The position numbers were made by a program, and so were the translations under genes. From contig JANOSD010000073.1 of the NCBI GenBank assembly GCA_031415655.1, forward strand, positions 1 through 64,000: DNA of 64,000 bases, in the 5' to 3' direction. This document shows positions 41,368 to 49,429 of the stretch, piece after piece (within the stretch, counting starts at the first letter, position 1; each line of letters opens with the position of its first letter). The notes beneath the pieces are model-generated. The model was not told where the DNA came from. It searched no databases and saw only the letters and a program-made list of their open reading frames with translations. Source of the stretch: JAKOVR01 sp031415655 (lineage in GTDB: Bacteria > Actinomycetota > Acidimicrobiia > Acidimicrobiales > Acidimicrobilacustridaceae).

Positions 41368-42744
41368 ATGCATGCGGGAGACCAGGATCCCCTGGCGGTG
41401 CTCACGGGGCGGCTCCCGCGTTCGGAGCGGCGAGCGGCCGGACGTGAGGCACGCTCAAGGGTTCCCCGCCGGACGCTGGCGCGCTGGGAGCCCCAGCCGA
41501 ATCGTGACCCGTTGGCCACGGTGCGTGCGGCCAACGAGGGCCGCAACCCCGATTTAATCCCGCTTCGCATCGGGAGGATGGTGGCGTCACCCTTCCGCTT
41601 CTATCGCGGGACGGCCGACCTCATGGCCGAGGACCTCGCCGGCGTGCCCACCTCGGGTCTGCGGGTTCAGGCGTGTGGCGATGCCCATCTCGCCAACTTC
41701 GGGGCCTATGCCACCGCCGAGCGCCGGCAACTGTTTGGGCTGAACGACTTCGATGAAACCCTGCCGGGCCCGTGGGAGTGGGACCTCAAACGCCTTGCCG
41801 CCAGCGTGGCGCTCGCCGCCCGCGACCGCGCTTTCGGCGCCGGTGTGGCGGAGGAAGCGGTCCGTTCGGCGGCGGCGGCCTACCAGCGTTGGCTGGCGCT
41901 GTTTGCCGAGATGCCCGAACTCGAACTTTGGTATTTGTCGGTAGAAGCCTCCACCTTGGTCGACGTGCTCGGGGCCGATCCGGTTCTCATCGGCAGAGTC
42001 TTCGACAAGGCTCGGCGACGCACGAGTGCCGCGGTGTTACCCAAGCTCACCGGGATGGTGGACGGCGAACGACAGATTCTTGAGAACCCCCCGATCGTGA
42101 CCGCCGTCGACCTCCCAGATCTGAACCAACGGATCCACACGGCCTACCACGGCTATATGGAGTCGGTCCGCCCCGACATGCGACACCTGCTGCGACGGTT
42201 CAGGCTCGTCGACGTCGCCCACAAAGTGGTTGGCGTCGGGAGTGTCGGTGTTGCGTGTTACATCATGCTCTTGCTCGATGCCGACGGCACCGAGCCATTG
42301 TTCCTACAACTCAAGGAAGCCCGACCCTCCGTGCTGGAGCGTTGGATCAGTCCCAGCGAGTACGCCAACGCCGGGGAGCGAGTGGTGGCGGGGCAACGGC
42401 TCATCCAACCGGCCAGTGATCCGTTTCTCGGGTGGTATCGATCCATCGATGGCCGCCAGTTCTACGTTCGCCAGCTTCGCGATATGAAAGGTGGATTCGA
42501 CATTGATCGGCTCACCGCTGAGGAGTTGGTGGTGTACGGCGCCATCTGCGGGTTTGTGTTGGCCCGCTCACATTCCCGGACCGGGGACCCCGCGGCGTTG
42601 CATGGCTACGTCGGCGTCAGCGACAAGGTGCAGGACACGATCTGGTCGTTCTCGAATGCCTATGCCGACCAGGCCGAGCGCGACCACGCAGCGTTGTTGA
42701 CGGAAGTTCGTGCCGGTCGTTTTCCCGTCATCGAAGGGGTTTGA
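41368..42744 (+). CDS. DUF2252 family protein
   Basis: The 458-residue cytoplasmic protein has the conserved DUF2252 blocks: 'FYRGTADLMAEDL', 'QACGDAHLANFGAYAT', 'FGLNDFDETLPGPWEWDLKR', 'KVVGVGSVGVACYIMLL', 'LFLQLKEARPSVLE' and 'FVLARSHSRTGDPAALHGY'. The HLxNFG and NDFDE motifs recall aminoglycoside-phosphotransferase-like folds, so a kinase-like activity is suspected, but no function is proven. ATG 41368 lies 40 bp after sucD. The protein is widespread in actinobacteria. Confidence 0.88.
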   Translation: MHAGDQDPLAVLTGRLPRSERRAAGREARSRVPRRTLARWEPQPNRDPLATVRAANEGRNPDLIPLRIGRMVASPFRFYRGTADLMAEDLAGVPTSGLRVQACGDAHLANFGAYATAERRQLFGLNDFDETLPGPWEWDLKRLAASVALAARDRAFGAGVAEEAVRSAAAAYQRWLALFAEMPELELWYLSVEASTLVDVLGADPVLIGRVFDKARRRTSAAVLPKLTGMVDGERQILENPPIVTAVDLPDLNQRIHTAYHGYMESVRPDMRHLLRRFRLVDVAHKVVGVGSVGVACYIMLLLDADGTEPLFLQLKEARPSVLERWISPSEYANAGERVVAGQRLIQPASDPFLGWYRSIDGRQFYVRQLRDMKGGFDIDRLTAEELVVYGAICGFVLARSHSRTGDPAALHGYVGVSDKVQDTIWSFSNAYADQAERDHAALLTEVRAGRFPVIEGV

Positions 42745-42829
42745 CCAAACATCCATCGGCGGGCCCCGATCGGCGAGTATCGGACCGCTTTTGCCCGCGT
42801 TCCTGAGAGAACCGGTTTAGGGTCACGGT

Positions 42830-44530
42830 ATGGCGCACGACCTTGTAATCACCGGCGGAACGATCATCGACGGCACGGGTTTGCCGAGTCGCCCCGGCCA
42901 CGTGGCAATCGATGCCGACCGGATCACCGCGATCGGTCCCGAAATAGACATCGACGGCGCCGTGGTCATCGACGCCAACGGCGCAGTCGTCACGCCGGGT
43001 TTTGTCGACCTCCATACTCATCTCGACGCCCAGGTGGCATGGGACCCCATCGCCAGCAGTTCCTGCTATCACGGGGTCACGTCGATAGTGCTCGGCAATT
43101 GCGGGGTGACATTTGCTCCCGTGAAGCCGACCGACCACTCCTACCTGGCCGAGATGATGGAGTCGGTAGAGGACATCCCCGCCGCCAGCATCATGGAAGG
43201 GGTGCCATTCGCGTGGGAAACGTATGGCGAGTATTTGGCGTGGATCCGGAGCCTGCCGAAGGGGATCAATATCGGAGGGATGGTGGGCCACTGCGCCGTT
43301 CGTTACTACGCCATGGGCGACCGTTCGTTGGATCCTGGTGCAGAGCCGACGCCAGATGAGTTGGCGCTCATGCTCAAGCTGGTCGACGAAGCAATGGTGG
43401 CCGGTGCCACCGGATTCTCCACCTCTCGAACCGGCCGGCATACCGCTCCCGACGGGCGCAACGTTCCCGGGACGTGGGCCACGGAGGGTGAGTTGGTCGC
43501 GCTGGCGAAGGTGCTTGGTCGTCACGGTAAGGGGATGTTCGGGGCCGCTCCCCGTTTCGATGGCGAGGGTCTCGGTATCGACCGAGCCCGAAGGGAAGTC
43601 GCGTTGATGGGTGCGATGTCGCGTGTATCGGGCCGACCGTTCACCTTCAACCTCACCAATACGTTTGCCGATCCCGAGCTCTGGCGGCAGACCGTGGCGT
43701 TCGTCGACGAGGCCAACGTTGCCGGTGCCAACCTCCGCCCGCAGACCACCACCCGCGGCATCGGGGTGATCTTCTCGTTGGACCACAAGACGCCCTTCGA
43801 CAACCACGGGGTGTGGCGTGACCTTGCCGGAAGTGGCGCGCAGGCCAAGCTCGATGCGTTTGCCGATCCCGTCCGCCGTGCGGCGTTGGTTGCCGACGGA
43901 GCGACCGCCGCCGGCGGGGCGGAAGGGTTCCGGCAATTTTTCGTGCTGCACCCGGATCGGGGCGCCCGTTACGACTGCGATCCTGCCGACAGCCTGACCG
44001 CGCACGCCGAGCGTCGAGGGGTGGCGCCCGTCGAGGCCTACATCGATCTCTGTCTCGAAACCGCCGGAGCGATGGTCCTGAATTGGCCGGTCCTCAATCA
44101 GGACTTTGGCGTCATCGAGGAGATGCTCCAGCAACCGCAGATCATGTTGGGCCTAGCCGACGCCGGAGCCCATGTGGGCCAAATCCTTGATGCCAGCCAG
44201 CCCACGTTTTTCCTGTCGTACTGGGCGCGCGAACGAGGATTGGTCTCGATCGAGGAGGCGATCCGTCGGCTCACCTCCGAGACGGCTTCGTTCGCGGGAT
44301 TCTCCGGCCGTGGCATACTCCGGGCGGGAGCCAAGGCCGACGTGAACATCATCGACTGGGACGGCCTGCACCTGCCGTTGCCCACGTTCGAGCGCGATTT
44401 CCCCGGTGGTGCCGGACGGTTTGTGCAGAAGGCTGATGGCTACGTAGCCACCGTTGTGAACGGTTCGGTGTTCATGCGCGACGGCGTGCACACCGGCGCC
44501 CTCACCGGGCAGACCCTCACCCCCACCTGA
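42830..44530 (+). CDS. Amidohydrolase, N-acyl-D-amino-acid deacylase-like
   Basis: The 566-residue metal-dependent hydrolase of the urease superfamily has the first strand 'LVITGGTIIDGTGLPSRPG', the metal site 'VTPGFVDLHTHLDAQVAWDP', 'YHGVTSIVLGNCGVTFAP', and a late Asp motif 'GLADAGAHVGQILDASQPTF'. The end 'ILRAGAKADVNIIDWDGL' is typical of this family. Relatives include D-aminoacylase, which removes acyl groups from D-amino acids, but substrate choice varies widely. ATG 42830 starts it 85 bp after the DUF2252 gene. A strong terminator follows. Confidence 0.85.
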   Translation: MAHDLVITGGTIIDGTGLPSRPGHVAIDADRITAIGPEIDIDGAVVIDANGAVVTPGFVDLHTHLDAQVAWDPIASSSCYHGVTSIVLGNCGVTFAPVKPTDHSYLAEMMESVEDIPAASIMEGVPFAWETYGEYLAWIRSLPKGINIGGMVGHCAVRYYAMGDRSLDPGAEPTPDELALMLKLVDEAMVAGATGFSTSRTGRHTAPDGRNVPGTWATEGELVALAKVLGRHGKGMFGAAPRFDGEGLGIDRARREVALMGAMSRVSGRPFTFNLTNTFADPELWRQTVAFVDEANVAGANLRPQTTTRGIGVIFSLDHKTPFDNHGVWRDLAGSGAQAKLDAFADPVRRAALVADGATAAGGAEGFRQFFVLHPDRGARYDCDPADSLTAHAERRGVAPVEAYIDLCLETAGAMVLNWPVLNQDFGVIEEMLQQPQIMLGLADAGAHVGQILDASQPTFFLSYWARERGLVSIEEAIRRLTSETASFAGFSGRGILRAGAKADVNIIDWDGLHLPLPTFERDFPGGAGRFVQKADGYVATVVNGSVFMRDGVHTGALTGQTLTPT

Positions 44531-44561
44531 CCTCGTCTGAAGTCCGAACCCCAAAAAGAGC

Positions 44562-44607
44562 TCTGGCCTCTCCTGCGCTTCGCGGGTGAAGCGTGGGAGA
44601 GGCCAGA
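44562..44607. terminator. Bidirectional terminator between convergent genes
   Basis: TCTGGCCTCTCC at 44562-44573 pairs perfectly with GGAGAGGCCAGA at 44596-44607. Inside it, CGCTTC at 44576-44581 pairs with GAAGCG at 44588-44593. The compound stem lies between the plus-strand amidohydrolase and the minus-strand thiolase. An imperfect two-copy repeat containing GCCGGCGGGTGTGG follows at about 44650-44700. Confidence 0.85.
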
Positions 44608-44702
44608 ACCCGAGCTTTCGGGCCAGGTGTATCGGGCCAGACGTACCGGGCCGGCGGGTGTGGGCCGGATGGTCAGCCGGCGGGTGTGGTCCGGATGGGT
44701 GG

Positions 44703-45881
44703 TCAGACTTGGAGGAGGATGGCGTCGCCTTGGCCGCCACCACCGCACAGCGCGGCGGCGCCAAGGCCCCCACCGCGGCGAGCAAGCTCGAAGGCGAGGT
44801 GGAGGGCAACGCGGGTGCCGCTCATGCCAACTGGATGACCGAGGGCGATGGCGCCACCGTTCACGTTGGTGATCTCGTCGGTGATACCGAGGTCGGCCAT
44901 CGAGGCGATGCCCACGGCGGCGAACGCCTCATTGAGCTCGAACAAGGAGATGTCGCCGACGGACTTGCCGGCCTTCTCGAGCGCACGGTGGATGGCTCGG
45001 CTCGGTTGGGTGAGAAGCGATGGGTCCGGGCCCGCAACTTGGCCGTAGCCCACGATCTCGGCGAGCGGCGTAATGCCGAGGGCTTCGGCCTTGGCCTTGC
45101 TCATCACGATCACGGCGGCACCACCGTCGGAGATCTGGGAGGCGTTTCCGGCGGTGATGTTACCGGCCTTGTCGAAGGCGGGACGCAGGCCACCGAGCGA
45201 CTCGGCCGTGGTCTCGCCGCGCACGCCTTCGTCGATGGATACCACGAGCGGATCGCCCTTGCGCTGGGGGACGTCGACGTGCACGATTTCGTTGTCGAAC
45301 CGCCCGTTCTTTGCCGCATCGGCAGCTCGTTGATGGCTCTTGGCGGCGAGGTCGTCCTGCACGTCACGGCTGATGCTGGCGGACTGGGCGTACTTCTCCG
45401 TACCAGCACCCATGGCGCACTGATCGAAGGCGCAGAAGAGGCCGTCGTACATCATCGAGTCGACCACCTTCTGGTCGCCGATCCGGTAGCCGGCGCGGGC
45501 GCCGGGGAGGAGGTATGGCGCATTGGTCATGGACTCCATGCCACCGGCGACCACGATGTCGGCGTCGCCGTCGGCGATCATCCTGTCGGCAAGGTAGATC
45601 GAGTTGAGGCCGGAAAGGCAAACCTTGTTGATGGTGGTGCTGGGCACGCTCATCGGGATTCCGGCATTCACGGCGGCCTGACGGGCGGTCATCTGGCCGG
45701 CCCCCGCTTGGAGCACCTGGCCCATGAACACGTAGTCGACCTGCTCCCCAGTGATTCCGGTCCGCTCCATGGCGGCCTTGATAGCGAACCCTCCGAGGTC
45801 GGTGGCCGCAAAACCGGCGAACGCGCCGGAGAGCTTGCCAATGGGTGTGCGGGCGCCCGCAACGATCACAGAACCGGCCAT
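44703..45881 (-). CDS. Acetyl-CoA C-acetyltransferase (thiolase)
   Basis: The 392-residue thiolase joins two acetyl-CoA into acetoacetyl-CoA or runs the reverse. The nucleophile is Cys in 'INKVCLSGLNSIYLADRM', and the second active site is 'NVNGGAIALGHPVGMSG' with the catalytic His and 'AALCGGGGQGDAI' with the second Cys. An AAGGAG ribosome-binding site fixes ATG 45881. It is divergent from the crotonyl-CoA carboxylase/reductase gene across 180 bp, which fits a joint role in the ethylmalonyl-CoA route or polyhydroxybutyrate metabolism. Confidence 0.93.
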   Translation of the reverse strand: MAGSVIVAGARTPIGKLSGAFAGFAATDLGGFAIKAAMERTGITGEQVDYVFMGQVLQAGAGQMTARQAAVNAGIPMSVPSTTINKVCLSGLNSIYLADRMIADGDADIVVAGGMESMTNAPYLLPGARAGYRIGDQKVVDSMMYDGLFCAFDQCAMGAGTEKYAQSASISRDVQDDLAAKSHQRAADAAKNGRFDNEIVHVDVPQRKGDPLVVSIDEGVRGETTAESLGGLRPAFDKAGNITAGNASQISDGGAAVIVMSKAKAEALGITPLAEIVGYGQVAGPDPSLLTQPSRAIHRALEKAGKSVGDISLFELNEAFAAVGIASMADLGITDEITNVNGGAIALGHPVGMSGTRVALHLAFELARRGGGLGAAALCGGGGQGDAILLQV

Positions 45882-46061
45882 GGTGTACTCCTTGGGTCTG
45901 CCTCGCAGGTGGTGTGCCCCGGGCTGATCCCTGGGGCCTCCCCGAGGCGCCGATGTGGTGAGTCGAAGTGTAGGGAGCGGCTGGCAGAATCGACCAAACG
46001 CCATGCCGGGTTCGGTTCCGGGGCGTGAATCCAGCGGGGGTTGTGCACTAGGTTTCGCGTC

Positions 46062-47408
46062 ATGTCCGAGACCCAGAAGATCCTCGAAGCCATCACGTCG
46101 GGCGCCTCTGGCGACGACATTGCCAACCTCCCGCTCCCCGACGCCTACCGGGCGGCCGTGGTGCGCAAAGACGAGCAGGAGATGTGGGCCGGGGTGGAAT
46201 CCGCCGACAAAGATCCCCGCAAGTCGCTCCATATCCAAGAGGTGCCGCTCCCTGAGTTGGCACCCGACGAAGCCGTCGTGGCGGTGATGGCCAGCTCCAT
46301 CAACTTCAACACCGTCTGGACCTCAATCTTTGAGCCGGTGTCCACCTTCGGCTTCTTGTCCCGCCTTGGCAAGGAGAGTGTGTGGGGCAAACGGCACGAT
46401 CTGCCGTACCACATCGTTGGTTCCGACGCTTCCGGCGTGGTCCTGCGCACCGGGAGTGCGGTGCGCAAATGGAAGCCCGGCGACCGAGTCACCGTGCATT
46501 GCAATCACGTCGACGACCAGTCCCCCTCGGCCCACGACGATTCGATGCTCGCCGATAACCAGCGCATCTGGGGCTTCGAGACGAACTTCGGTGGACTGGC
46601 CGACCTCACCGTGGTGAAGGCCAACCAGTTGATGCCGAAGCCGGCACACCTCACGTGGGAAGAGGCCGCGGTCAACGCACTCTGCAACTCCACGAGCTAC
46701 CGGATGATCGTGTCGAAACACGCTGCCGGCATGACTCAGGGCGACGCCGTGTTGGTGTGGGGCGCTGCTGGCGGCATCGGTGGCTACGCGGTGCAATACG
46801 TGCTCAACGGAGGCGGCACGCCGGTGGGTGTGGTGTCGAGCGAGTCCAAGGCGGAGATGCTCCGCGCCATGGGGTGCGAGCACGTGATCAACCGTAAGGA
46901 AGCGGGCTACAAGTTCTGGAAGGACGAGCACACCCAGGATGAGACCGAATGGCGCCGCCTCGGTAAAGACATCCGCGGGCTCATTGGCCGCGACGTCGAC
47001 ATCGTTTTCGAACACCCCGGCCGTCAAACCTTTGGGGCATCGGTGTTCGCCGTCGCCCGTGGCGGCAAGGTCGTCACCTGTGCGGCCACGTCGGGCTACA
47101 TGATCGAGTACGACAACCGCCACCTTTGGATGAAGCTCAAGAGCATCGTGTCGAGCCACTTCGCCAACTACAAAGAAGCGTGGGCGGCCAACCAGTTGCT
47201 GGCCGAGGGCAAGATCCAGCCCATGCTCACCAAGACGTTCGACCTCACCTCCACCGGCGAAGCAGCGTTCCAAGTGCATCACAACATGCACGAGGGCAAG
47301 CTCGGCATTCTCTGCCTGGTGCCGGAGGAAGGGCTCGGCATCGACAACCCCGAGTTCCGCGCCGAGGTGGGCGAAGACAAGATCACCGTCGCCCGCCGCT
47401 TCTCCTAA
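46062..47408 (+). CDS. ccr: Crotonyl-CoA carboxylase/reductase
   Basis: The enzyme reduces crotonyl-CoA with NADPH and adds CO2, making ethylmalonyl-CoA. The 448-residue protein is a medium-chain dehydrogenase-like fold with 'YHIVGSDASGVVLRTG', a Rossmann motif 'VLVWGAAGGIGGYAVQYV', and the CCR-specific 'DIVFEHPGRQTFGASVFA'. Residues known to form the CO2 pocket of the Kitasatospora enzyme (Asn, Phe-Glu, His) appear here as Asn81 in 'SSINFNTVW', Phe172-Glu173 in 'IWGFETNFGG' and His366 in 'VSSHFANYKE', so carboxylation looks intact. ATG 46062 starts it. Confidence 0.94.
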   Translation: MSETQKILEAITSGASGDDIANLPLPDAYRAAVVRKDEQEMWAGVESADKDPRKSLHIQEVPLPELAPDEAVVAVMASSINFNTVWTSIFEPVSTFGFLSRLGKESVWGKRHDLPYHIVGSDASGVVLRTGSAVRKWKPGDRVTVHCNHVDDQSPSAHDDSMLADNQRIWGFETNFGGLADLTVVKANQLMPKPAHLTWEEAAVNALCNSTSYRMIVSKHAAGMTQGDAVLVWGAAGGIGGYAVQYVLNGGGTPVGVVSSESKAEMLRAMGCEHVINRKEAGYKFWKDEHTQDETEWRRLGKDIRGLIGRDVDIVFEHPGRQTFGASVFAVARGGKVVTCAATSGYMIEYDNRHLWMKLKSIVSSHFANYKEAWAANQLLAEGKIQPMLTKTFDLTSTGEAAFQVHHNMHEGKLGILCLVPEEGLGIDNPEFRAEVGEDKITVARRFS

Positions 47409-47424
47409 CTCCCTTTCGCCCCAC

Positions 47425-47466
47425 CCCCTTTCCGCCCCTCCCCTTTCCGCCCCTCCCCTTTCCGCG
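47425..47466 (+). repeat. C-rich 15-bp tandem repeat
   Basis: CCCCTTTCCGCCCCT occurs twice and then a third time in part, directly after the ccr gene and directly before the palindrome. The plus strand is almost all pyrimidine here. Confidence 0.9.
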
Positions 47467-47515
47467 TTTTGGTAGGGGAGACGCATCAAAATTGATGCGT
47501 CTCCCCTACCAAAAC
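47466..47515. repeat. Dispersed palindromic repeat, copy 2
   Basis: Perfect 24-bp arms (47466-47489 and 47492-47515) around AA. The arm core TTTTGGTAGGGGAGACGCA and the 10-bp centre length match copy 1 at 24115-24168. The centre TCAAAATTGA matches the reverse complement of the copy 1 centre at 7 of 10 positions. Confidence 0.88.
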
Positions 47516-47516
47516 C

Positions 47517-47577
47517 TGGGGTTGGGCCTGGGGTTGGGCCTGGGGTTGGGCCTGAGGTTGGGGTTGGGGTGCAGGGG
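47517..47577 (+). repeat. G-rich 12-bp tandem repeat, possible G-quadruplex
   Basis: TGGGGTTGGGCC is repeated three times (47517-47552) and runs on as G-rich variants up to about 47577, 23 bp before the epimerase start. Many runs of three or four G with 2-3 base loops lie on the coding strand, so the mRNA leader could fold as a G-quadruplex. Confidence 0.8.
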
Positions 47578-47599
47578 GTTGGGCGGACAAACTTGGGGC

Positions 47600-48100
47600 A
47601 TGAGCCCACTTGCCGCCCGTATGCCCGGTCAGGACGCCAACCTCAAGGTGAATTTGTCGGGGGAACCCGACGAACCCACGGAGGAACCAGTTGCGGAGCT
47701 GTGCCTCACCGAGATCGACCACATCGCCATCGCCGTGCACGATCTTGGGGCGGCGATCGATTGGTACCGCGAAAACTTCGGGGCCGTCGTAGATCACCGC
47801 GAGATAGTCGAGAAGGACGGTGTGGAGGAGGTGCTCCTCAAGGTGGCCGACAGCTACATCCAGATTCTCACCCCGATCCGCGACGACTCGCCCGTGGCGA
47901 AGTACCTCGAGAAGAAGGGCGAAGGCCTGCACCACATCGGCTACCGGGTAGACGACTGCGCCGCCGTGCTCGAGACTCTCAAGGCCAACGGCAACAAGGT
48001 GATCGACGAGGTGCCCCGCCCGGGCAGCCGCGGAACCACGGTGGCGTTCGTGCATCCCAAGGCGTCGTTCGGCACGCTCATCGAGTTAGTGCAGGAATGA
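47600..48100 (+). CDS. mce: Methylmalonyl-CoA epimerase
   Basis: This 166-residue VOC-fold enzyme interconverts the S and R forms of methylmalonyl-CoA (and ethylmalonyl-CoA). 'LTEIDHIAIAVHDLGAAIDW' holds the first metal His, 'GEGLHHIGYRVDDCAAVL' the second, and the closing 'GTLIELVQE' the metal Glu. A 35-residue polar N-terminal extension precedes the fold, so the start could be later than ATG 47600. Its stop overlaps the next start (ATGA). With ccr upstream and the B12 subunit and sucCD at 38-41 kb, it completes a route from crotonyl-CoA or propionyl-CoA to succinyl-CoA. Confidence 0.92.
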   Translation: MSPLAARMPGQDANLKVNLSGEPDEPTEEPVAELCLTEIDHIAIAVHDLGAAIDWYRENFGAVVDHREIVEKDGVEEVLLKVADSYIQILTPIRDDSPVAKYLEKKGEGLHHIGYRVDDCAAVLETLKANGNKVIDEVPRPGSRGTTVAFVHPKASFGTLIELVQE

Positions 48101-48711
48101 GTACCGGCGGCTCGGCCCGCATCGCCCGCCCGTCGAGCCCGCGCATCGAACCGGTGGAGGGTGAGCAAAGCGTCGGTACCGCCGCCATCATCGAAGCATC
48201 GAAGGTGCTTGGCGGCGATCGCCCGATCAACGTATTCACCACGATGGCGCACCACGGACGGGCGCTCAAGCACACATTCGGTCTTGGCGGCGCATTCATG
48301 TTCGCCGGCAACGTTTCCGACCGCACCCGCGAAATCGTGATCTTGCGGGTGGCCCGAAACACGCGCTGCGAATATGAGTACGCCCAGCACGTGGTGATCG
48401 CGCAGCGCTGCGGTCTCGATCGAGCCGAAGTTAAGGCGCTGATTGAGCCCGACGAACCCTTGGGTGCATGGTCCGAGATGGAACGTGCGGTCGTCGCCCT
48501 CGTCGACGAGCTCTGCGCCGACGACACCGTGAGCTTGGCCACCTGGGCGATTCTTGCCGCCGAATACGACGATCGCGCCATGGTGGAGCTGCTGTTGGTG
48601 GCCGGGTACTACCGGATGCTCGCCGGGTTTCTCAACGGCGCCGGCGTGGCGCTCGACCCGGGCCTCGAAGGTTGGCCGGAAGGCCTTCCGATCCGACGGT
48701 GCCATCGCTGA
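48097..48711 (+). CDS. Carboxymuconolactone decarboxylase-like (AhpD-fold) protein
   Basis: The 204-residue all-helical protein has the family core 'TREIVILRVARNTRCEYEYA' followed by 'QHVVIAQRCGLDRAEVKAL'. The Glu-x-x-x-His pattern is kept, but the CxxC pair of AhpD peroxidases is missing ('CEYEYAQH'), so redox activity is not expected; this subtype is of unknown function. ATG 48097 overlaps the epimerase stop, so it is translationally coupled to that pathway. Confidence 0.82.
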   Translation: MSTGGSARIARPSSPRIEPVEGEQSVGTAAIIEASKVLGGDRPINVFTTMAHHGRALKHTFGLGGAFMFAGNVSDRTREIVILRVARNTRCEYEYAQHVVIAQRCGLDRAEVKALIEPDEPLGAWSEMERAVVALVDELCADDTVSLATWAILAAEYDDRAMVELLLVAGYYRMLAGFLNGAGVALDPGLEGWPEGLPIRRCHR

Positions 48712-48744
48712 TCCCCCCCCCGGGTTGAGCGTCGAACTTGGCAA

Positions 48745-49311
48745 TCAGAACGGTGACGGAGGCGGGGGTGGGAGTGCTTGCGTAGGAGCTGCCGGCGGCA
48801 CCGACTCGGGATAGGGCACCGACTCGGGATAGGGCACCGTCTCCGGATACGGCAGGCCGGGCACATAGGGGACGGCGAACGGATCGTCGAGACCGTCACC
48901 GAGCGCCGCCGCCACCCCTGGGGTGGAAGCGGGAGGTACGTAGCCAGGTATGGGGTAGGGCGCCGCCGCCGGCTCTGCACCGACGGGAGAAGCGGCGGCG
49001 AGGCTGGCCGTGACCGGTTCCCCAGCCGCTGGCGGTTGGTAGCCGCCGATGTTGGACGGCTGACCTATTCGCACGGTGACGGCCTGGTTGGCGTTCGCTC
49101 CCGTATGCCAGATCAGATAGGCGATGCCCGGCACACAAAAGAGCAGAAGCAACACCACGAGCAGCACGACGTTGAGTTTTTTCTTCACCTCTACCAGCAC
49201 GCTGTCGGGTTGCTGCGTGACTACCACGCCACCCTGTCCCACCAGGGTGCCCACCGTGGCATTGAGCTGCTCAATGTCGCGAACCCAAATCGTCTCTTCG
49301 ATGGTGGCCAT
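48745..49311 (-). CDS. Membrane-anchored proline-rich protein
   Basis: The 188-residue protein has an N-terminal soluble domain ('IEETIWVRDIEQLNATVGTL', 'VVVTQQPDSVLVEVKKK'), one helix ('VVLLVVLLLLFCVPGIAYLI', about residues 50-69), and a long outside tail rich in Pro, Ala, Tyr and Glu with repeats 'PYPESV' and 'PYPETV'. The tail is encoded by repeated CGACTCGGGATAGGGCAC units near 48810. The function is unknown; it resembles DUF2510-like or stress-linked anchored proteins only in layout. It is divergent from the alpha-galactosidase gene. Confidence 0.7.
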   Translation of the reverse strand: MATIEETIWVRDIEQLNATVGTLVGQGGVVVTQQPDSVLVEVKKKLNVVLLVVLLLLFCVPGIAYLIWHTGANANQAVTVRIGQPSNIGGYQPPAAGEPVTASLAAASPVGAEPAAAPYPIPGYVPPASTPGVAAALGDGLDDPFAVPYVPGLPYPETVPYPESVPYPESVPPAAPTQALPPPPPSPF

Positions 49312-49429
49312 GACCCCATCGTACGGCCCACGGCCTCGATCCGGCAGGGGTCAACTCCCGGTTGGGGTCGGAGTTCCTCGGCGGCGGCGCTTGTCGAGCT
49401 CGATGCGGCTCCCGACGTACCATGCGACG

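Noticed and set aside
44586..46028. A long plus-strand frame opposite the thiolase gene
   Set aside because: The minus strand holds all thiolase active-site motifs and a good ribosome-binding site; the plus frame is a shadow and starts inside the terminator.
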